This document shows positions 57,601-64,000 of a DNA stretch of 64,000 nt, piece by piece. The notes below the pieces were generated by a model, which saw only the letters and a program-made list of their open reading frames with translations, did not search any database and was not told the origin of the DNA. Source of the DNA: Halicephalobus mephisto (lineage: Eukaryota > Nematoda > Chromadorea > Rhabditida > Panagrolaimidae); NCBI GenBank assembly GCA_009193035.1, contig SWDT01000007.1, forward strand, positions 795,150 through 859,149, written 5' to 3'. How positions within the stretch are numbered: position 1 is the stretch's first letter; every line of letters begins with the position of its first letter. Both the position numbers and the translations under genes were made by a program.

Positions 57601-60600
57601 CAGAAATAATTAAAACACAATAAGCAAAAATGAAAGTTATTGAAGAATCATATTGATGGCGATTTTTCCAGAATATTCATATATCGATATATGAAAATAT
57701 AAAAAAATAGAAAATAATTTCAACACGAATTTTCGGAAGTTTTTAGAATATTCATATATCGATATATGAAAATATAAAAATAGAAAATAATCTCAACACT
57801 AATTTTTGGAAGTTTTTAGAATAGTCATATATCAATATATGAAAATAAAAAAATATAAAAATAGAAAATAATCTCAACACAAATTTCCGGAAGTTTCTAA
57901 AAGTCATATATCGACATATTAAGAAATAAAAGTTATTATAGAATTATCTCGACACGAATTTCTAGAAACTTCCAGAATAGTCATATGTCGATAGATAAAA
58001 GTATTAAAAACGTTAGGAATTATCTCAACGCGAATTTTTGGGATTTTATCGAAATTTCTAGAATCGTTATGTAAAAACAGAAACAAGTGTTGTGAAGTTG
58101 TCTCAACACGAAATTCTAGAATTTCTCAGAAACTTTCAGAACTCCAAGTTTCAGATGAATCCTAAAATTTCGCTGGATTCCAGAAAACTCCACGAGGATT
58201 TTCGAAAACAGGATATTCTGGAAATTCCCCCAGGGATTATAGAAATATTTAGAATTTTTTAATATTCTACAATTTAGAAGTTCCTACAAAAATTCTGGAA
58301 AGTTTTAGAATCTTCTAAAAGATCCTAAAAAGTTCAGAAATGTCTACTAAGATTCTAAAAACTTCCACAAGCTTCCATAGTACTCTAAAAGCTCCCGCGA
58401 AATCCTAACCTCATACTTAAGGATCTTACGACATTGAATTTCCGAAAAACTTTGACTTTTGAAAATCCAACTGACACAGGACGTGAACTAGGTCCCAGCG
58501 CGACAGTCCCTGAAGTTACGGTAGGAGTGCGCTCGTTGTTTTCTGAAGCTGGTTATTTCAGATATTTCTTATTATTACTATTACTCTTGTTATTACTACT
58601 ATTATTATCATTGTTACTATTACTACTACTACTATTATTATTGTTATTATTACCATTATTGTTGTTTTTGGATAGTGTCTGAATTGAATAATTTTAACAC
58701 TTAATTGCTATTTAATTTCTAATCGAAATATTTAGCCATTATCCAAATGACGGTCGTGTTGACACCTTGGATAGTGACCAACTTCGAACATTATCTGACG
58801 CAAGACATGAATTAGGTCCCAGCGCGATAGTCCCTGAAGTGATGGTAGAAATGCGTTTGTTTTCTGGAGCTGGTTATTTCAGATAGTTATTATTTTTGGA
58901 TTGTTTTCTTTGGGATTTTATATATCCTTCAGAACAAAGAAATTCAAAAAGTGAACTTTCGAGAGCCTGGCCTGTACCGCAGTACTAGTTTTCGAACAAT
59001 AGAAAATTAAATAGAAAACCGTGAGAAATCGCAATTTTAAAATATTTTTTAAATTACCTGTTTTTTCAAAGTATCTACTTTGTCAACAGCATGTCGAAGT
59101 TGTTGTTCGTCTTGAGCATATGTTTCTTGTAGAGATATTAATTCTGCTCTTCTTGCTTCATTTTTAAGATTTAATTGTCTTGCTTGTTTTTGAATCAATG
59201 ACAAATGAGCTAATTCTTTTTCATCTCTAGAAATTTCAGCTCGAAGAACTCGAAGTTGATCCGACATCGCTGATATTGCTCCATTTTGCATCTTTGCTCC
59301 GGCTATCAGCCTCTGGCGCTCTTCTAATTCTGATTTGTTCACGTCAATCTGCTTCTGTTGTTGACGAGCGATATCCACCAATTCGTTGTATCTAAAAATA
59401 AAAATAAAAATAAAAAACAAAATTCAAATTTTCAAAAATCCTAAAAAATTCAAATTTAAAAATAAACATTCTAAAAAATTAAAAATAAATGAAAATTTAA
59501 AAATTAATTTCTTCAAAAGCGATCCTAAAACGAATTTCGAAGAAATTTTGATTTTAGAAACTTCAAAGAATTTATATGATACTCGGAAAGTTTATGAGGA
59601 TTCTAGAAGCGTTTACAAAAATTTTAGAAAACTTCAGAATCACTTCATTGGATTCTAGAAGGTTCTAAGAAGATTTTGGAGTTTCAAAGAGAAATCAGGA
59701 AGGTTCTTAGGTAATTCTGAAGATTCTAAAACTTCTAAGAAGGTTCTGAAAATTCAAAGATTCTGAAACTACTAAAAAGGTTCTGAAACTTCTAAGATTC
59801 TAAAACTTCTAAGATTCTGAAACTTCTAAGAAGATTCTAAAACTTCTAAGAAGGTTCTAAAACTTCTAAGATTCTGAAACTTCTAAGAAGATTCTAAAAC
59901 TTCTAAGAAGGTTCTGAAAATTCTAAGATTCTGAAACTTTTAAGAAAATTCTAAAACTTCTAAGAAGGTTCTGAAAATTCTAAGATTCTGAAACTTTTAA
60001 GAAAATTCTAAGACTCCAAAACCTTCTATAAAATCCTTACAACCTTTTCCCAGCTTCTAAAATCTCTCCAGAACCTTCTTTAAAAATCCTAGAACATCTT
60101 CAGAATCATCCACAAAGATATAATTAAGATAAAATTCCAGGATAAATCCGATTTAACGAAAACCTTCGAGAAAAAGAAACAAAACCTTCATCAAACGAAC
60201 AGACAATTTTCGCAAAAATTTCAAAGCACTTGATCAAAAAAATTTTTTTCGTTGATTTTTGGACAAACTGGCCTGTTTTAGTTCGGAAAAGTTTTTCGCA
60301 CTTGGACGATTGGACAGTTTTTCAAATTTTTCGAAAGGATTTTTTAAATTTTTTTTGAGGAAAAAGAAGACCCGAAACTTAAAAAAAATCAAAAACAAAA
60401 GCAGGAAAAGGAATATGAGCGGATTTAAACCACTCGAAAGTCCATTCACCGATGACCGACCTCTTGAGCCCTTAGGCAGTAAAAAAATTTTCAAACATGA
60501 TTAAAATTATATTTTTATAAAAATTTGTTTTTTCGAAAATTTTAAATTATACATTTTTATTTTTTTTTATTTTTAGATGAAATTTTTGGAGAATTATGGA

Positions 60601-61452
60601 AAATTTTAAGAGATTTTAGAATTTTAATTAGGAAATTCTGATAAATTCTAAAAATTTAAAAAAATTCTAGAATCTTAATTAAGAAATTCTGATAAATTCT
60701 GAAAATTTAAAAAAATTCAAGAATCTCAATTAAGAAATTCTGATGGATTCTAAACATTTTAAAAAATTCTAGAATCTTCACTAGGAAATATTCTGAGGGA
60801 TTTCGAAAATTTTGGAAGATTCTAGAATCTTAATTAGGAAATTCTGATAAATTCTAAAACTTTTCGAAGTATTTAAGATTCTAGAAACTTAGGAAACTCT
60901 AAAAAATTGAAAACTCCGAAATCCTAAGAAATTAGAAAATTTCAAAATTCTAAGAAATTTGAAAATCTTTAAAAAATTAGAAAATTTCAAAAATTTAAGA
61001 AATTAGAAAATTTCGAAATTTTGAAAATCTTTAAAAATTTCAGAATTTTCTATAGGATTCTGAAAAATTCTAAAATTTTTCACAAAATTTCAATTTTTAA
61101 TTAATTTTAATTTTACGTAATTTAAAAAAAAATAAACTCACGTTTTTGAAGACAAATCCGGTCTAGCGGCATTCAGAGCGGCGACGACGGCCGCGGCTCC
61201 GTTCCCGCTTCCTGCCCCGATTATCTGCGGCTTGATTGAGGTACAACTTGTTTTAGAACAATTTTGATTCGAAAACCTTGTTAAAGAATTATTTCCAGAA
61301 TTTGAATTTAATGAATTTGGAGGTTGAGGAATTCTCAAAGGTTGAGAATTTGAATGGACACTATTATTGTTGAAATTTACACTATTCCTGGAACCAGGGG
61401 ACATGGCACTGCTTCCGGACGGAACCGAACAATGCTGGATTCCTGACGACAT
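54688..61452 (-). CDS. ape-1: ASPP/APE-1 family p53 regulator (5 coding exons)
   Basis: Exons on the minus strand: 61452-61142, 59391-59058, 57333-55843, 55381-55262 and 55218-54688, phases consistent, about 928 residues. The N-terminal third carries a coiled coil rich in Gln/Glu/Leu ([20 protein letters not shown]). The middle is a long disordered linker with Pro-rich stretches ([23 protein letters not shown]) and acidic patches. The C-terminus has the ASPP ankyrin block ([40 protein letters not shown]) and an SH3 domain ([38 protein letters not shown]). ASPP proteins bind p53 through these two domains; the nematode member restrains the p53 relative CEP-1 and so germline apoptosis. The first exon follows TTTTCAG with CAA in frame before ATG, so it is either trans-spliced there or has an upstream exon. 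Confidence 0.92.
55450..55810. repeat. ~38-base array in ape-1 intron 3
   Basis: Eight or so units of TAACTTGTTTTAAAAATTAA AAAT with small variations, between the large middle exon and the ankyrin exon. Confidence 0.7.
57640..58110. repeat. ~78-base array with CATATATCGATATATGAAAA in ape-1 intron 2
   Basis: Five units pairing ATTCATATATCGATATATGA with AATAATCTCAACACGAATTT. It again carries the CAACACGAA half of the dispersed motif. Confidence 0.75.
58435..58900. repeat. Duplicated ~90-base segment in ape-1 intron 2
   Basis: GACGTGAACTAGGTCCCAGC with GCGACAGTCCCTGAAGTTAC near 58480 returns as GACATGAATTAGGTCCCAGC with GCGATAGTCCCTGAAGTGAT near 58800, both followed by GAGCTGGTTATTTCAGATA or close. 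A tandem duplication that now flanks the microsatellite. Confidence 0.7.
58565..58676. repeat. TTA/CTA trinucleotide microsatellite
   Basis: An imperfect (TTATTACTA)n run inside ape-1 intron 2. The plus-strand poly-Leu frame at 58434-58682 is produced by it. Confidence 0.85.
59680..60020. repeat. ~25-base array, TTCTAAAACTTCTAAGAAGG, in ape-1 intron 1
   Basis: About twelve units with GATTCTGAAACTTCTAAGAA. 60120-60500 beside it is a GC-richer unique stretch that could hold an internal promoter or an alternative first exon of ape-1; the plus-strand frame there (60259-60504) is not supported. 60590-60860 has a further ~75-base array (TCTTAATTAAGAAATTCTGA). Confidence 0.65.
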
Positions 61453-61474
61453 TTGCTGAAAATTTTTTAAATTA

Positions 61475-61835
61475 AATAATCGTTTTAAAAATTTTTTAAA
61501 TTAAATATACTCGTTTTAAAAATTTTAAAATTAAATAAAGTCGTTTTAAAAATTTTAAAATTAAATAAAGTCGTTTTAAAAATTTTCTAAAACTAAATAT
61601 ACTCGTTTAAAAAATTTTACAATTAAATAAAATCGTTTTAAAAACTTTTTTAAATTAAACAATCGTTTTAAAAATATTCTAAAATTAAATATTCTTGTTT
61701 TAAAATTTTTTACAATTAAATAAAGTCGTTTTAAAAACTTCTTAAAATTAAATATACTCGTTTAAAAATTTTTAAAATTAAATAAAGTCGTTTTAAAAAC
61801 TTTTAAAATCAAATATCTTCATTTAAAAAAAATTC
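61475..61835. repeat. ~36-base array, AAATAAAGTCGTTTTAAAAA
   Basis: Ten units directly upstream (on the minus strand) of the first mapped ape-1 exon. ATACTCG and AAAGTCG variants alternate. Confidence 0.75.
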
Positions 61836-61849
61836 CAAATATCTCCGTT

Positions 61850-62480
61850 TTTAAATCTCGCTTTTCTTTTATTTTTTTGAGAATCTTGGATCTCGGAATT
61901 TATCCTCGTGAAAAACTACAAACAAAAGTAGGTAAACGAAACCAGACAAGGATGAGCAAATAAGACAAAAGATCCTCAGAGTCGTTGTTCATCAAGAACG
62001 ACAAAAGAATTATACTATTTAAAAAAGACGAAAAAAGACCGTTCTTCTTGCAAAATTCTCTCGAAACGAATTTTTAAAATATTAAAATTAAAAAATCAAA
62101 GATATTTCAAAATATTAAATATTTTTAAATATTAAAATTAAAAAATTAAAGATATTTCGAAATTTAAAATTTTTTAAATAAATTTTTAAAATATTAAAAT
62201 TAAAAAATCAAAGATATTTCAAAATATAAAATTTTTTAAATAAATTTTTAAAATATTAAAATTAAAAAATCAAAGATATTTCGAAATTTAAAATTTCTTA
62301 AATAAATTTTCTTGAAACAAATTTAGAAAATACTAAAATTTAAAAAATTATACTATTTAAAAAAAATAAAAAACAATCGTTATTTTTATAAAAATTCTTA
62401 AAATTAAAAATATTTTTTTCAAATAAATTTTTGAAACATTTTAGAAAATTCAGAAAATCCCTACAGTGTTCAATGAGATT
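61850..62480. repeat. Spacer with ~63-base array
   Basis: 61860-62040 is unique and may hold ape-1 5' sequence. 62080-62310 has four units with AAATCAAAGATATTTCAAAA and TTTTTAAATAAATTTTTAAA. Confidence 0.55.
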
Positions 62481-64000
62481 TCTACAGTATTTCTAAAAAC
62501 TTCTGAACCTCCCCCAGATCCTCAAAAATACAATAAACTCCAGCGGAATTCAAAATTGAAGATGTTTCAAAATCCAAAATCTCGTTAACCCGAATCACGA
62601 TCGATCCAAATCTGGACTTTTCGAGTAGATTCATGATTTTTCGCGGAACTTCAAGTAAAGGAAGAAAATCGGATCAAGAAAGTTAGATCCACTAATGCAT
62701 CTCTGGATATTCCAAAACAAAAATCTGATCATTGAACCGAAAAATAAAAAATATAAAAAAAAATAAAGAAAAATTTTTAAAAAACATAAAAAATTTTTTT
62801 AAAATAAAAAAAACTTTTTTAAAAAATAAAATAATAAAAAAAAAGACTTTTTTAAAAAAATATAAAAAAATAATTTTTAAAAAATTCTTTAAAAAAAATA
62901 TTAAAAAATAATAGAAAAAATTTTTAAAATAAAAAAAAATTTTTTAAAATAAAAAAATAAAAAAGTATAAAATTGAATATTTTTTTAAATTCTTAATTTT
63001 TAAAAATATAATAATTTTATATTTTGAAATTGTTTTATTTTTGTGAATGATGGATTAATTTATTTTCCGGCAAAAATGGAAACAATGGATTGTCCAAGGT
63101 CAACAACGGCGCCAAACCTTTGTTTTCATCAAGGTAAAGTTTTTCAAAATAGAAGATGAGAATTTACATTATCCATTGTACAGTAACATAATTATAAACA
63201 AAAAGAAAATAAAATTATTTTAAAAATTAAAAAAAAAATAAAATTTATTTAAAAATTTAAAAAAAAAGAAAATTTAAAAAAAAAAATATAATTTTAAAAA
63301 AATTTATTTTTTAATAAAAAATTTAAAATTAAATAGTTAAAAATTAAATTTATTTAAAATTTTCGGAAAAAAATTATTTTTAAAAAATCTTAAAAATTGA
63401 AATTTTAAAGAAAAAGTTTAAAAATAAACTTTAATGAATATTTTTAAAGAAAAACAAGTTTTAACAAATATATTTAAGAACAAAGGTAAATTTTGATTAA
63501 AAATTTCGAAAAACAAATTTTCGAAAAAAAATTAATCTTTTTCAAATATTTTAAAAAAAGTAAATTTTTATTTTAAAAATATTAAAAGAAAATTTAAATC
63601 AAAAATTTAAAGGAAAAAATTATTTAAAAAATCGAAATTTTTGAAAAAAAAGTTTTAAAAAATCAAAATTTTCAAAGAAAAATTTCGAAAAAGATAATTT
63701 TTTGCAAAAAAATTATAAAAAAATCAAAATTTTTAATAAAAAATTATTTAAAAAACCGAAATTTTTAAAGAAAAAGTTTTTAAAAAATTATTTTTTAAAG
63801 AAAAATTACAAAAAAATTGAAATTTTTGAAGAAAAAGTTTTTAGAAAATTATTTTTTAAAGAAAAATTATAAAAAAATCGAAATTTTTAGAATTTTGAGA
63901 AATTATTTTTGAAGAAAAACTTCCAAATGAAAATCTTCAATTTCGGGCCTAAAATTAACAACAACGATAATATTAACACACGGTAATATGACAAATCCAT
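62480..64000. other. Gene-free window end
   Basis: 62520-62740 and 63050-63190 are unique, moderately GC-rich islands; the second has a short plus-strand frame (METMDCPRSTTAPNLCFHQ) ending at a GTAAAG, too short to call. The rest (62750-62980, 63200-63890) is A-rich simple sequence with a ~45-base unit (GAAATTTTTAAAGAAAAAGT). No gene can be supported. Confidence 0.45.

Noticed and set aside
58434..58682. Leucine-rich open frame on the plus strand
   Set aside because: It is a translation of a TTA/CTA microsatellite within ape-1 intron 2; no homology, splice context or balanced composition.
60259..60504. Plus-strand frame [13 protein letters not shown]... in ape-1 intron 1
   Set aside because: Lys/Phe bias from AT-rich DNA, no partner exon, opposite to the host gene; kept only as a unique stretch that might be regulatory.
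63076..63133. Possible first exon METMDCPRSTTAPNLCFHQ with GTAAAG donor
   Set aside because: Only 19 codons with a weak donor and no partner exon in the remaining 870 bases.

Overview
The window reads as nuclear DNA of a rhabditid-type nematode. Coding exons are cut by introns with GTRAGT donors and TTTTCAG-type acceptors, several introns are only 41-48 bases, and one short 5' UTR follows directly on a TTTTCAG-like acceptor, as in spliced-leader trans-splicing. The recognisable proteins have clear nematode relatives (UDA-1-type NTPDase, a TWK two-pore potassium channel, neurensin, APE-1/ASPP, a DXO/Dom3 expansion). I cannot name the species. There are no tRNA, rRNA or CRISPR features that I can support.

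Layout. Bases 1-13 kb are gene-poor: AT-rich tandem arrays, a fold-back element, one copy of a ~0.7 kb inverted-repeat element and a weak two-exon gene (7429-11855). From 13.6 to 16.4 kb lie two tandem DXO/RAI1-family genes on the plus strand. The first has lost its catalytic core to a repeat insertion. The second is intact in structure but has Ser where a metal-binding Glu is expected. From 16.4 to 19 kb come several short inverted-repeat elements and gene fragments. A small secreted Gly/Tyr/Arg peptide gene follows (19.5 kb), then a six-exon UDA-1-like NTPDase on the minus strand (19.9-21.95 kb).

25.8-36.3 kb holds one 13-exon two-pore K+ channel gene on the plus strand. Its four-helix channel core is ordinary, but its cytoplasmic tail of more than 1,000 residues carries about twenty short QT[D/E]-type motifs that look like dynein light chain (LC8) anchors, plus a KExVK/PEVK-like block and a poly-Glu end. 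After about 5 kb of arrays comes a three-exon membrane-anchored sulfotransferase-like gene (41.2-44.2 kb), then neurensin on the minus strand (45.4-46.2 kb), about 8 kb of arrays with a third copy of the inverted-repeat element, and the ASPP/APE-1 gene on the minus strand (54.7-61.5 kb).

There is no sign of an operon; the genes look independently transcribed. The dominant non-coding feature is that nearly every intron and spacer holds its own private tandem array. A short degenerate motif, GGTCC[C/T]-NNNN-CGAA (or its complement TTCG-NNNN-[A/G]GGACC), recurs inside many otherwise unrelated arrays. The strongest candidates for something undescribed are the LC8-motif-rich channel tail and this dispersed motif. 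All coordinates of splice junctions are from reading the sequence; none has transcript support here.
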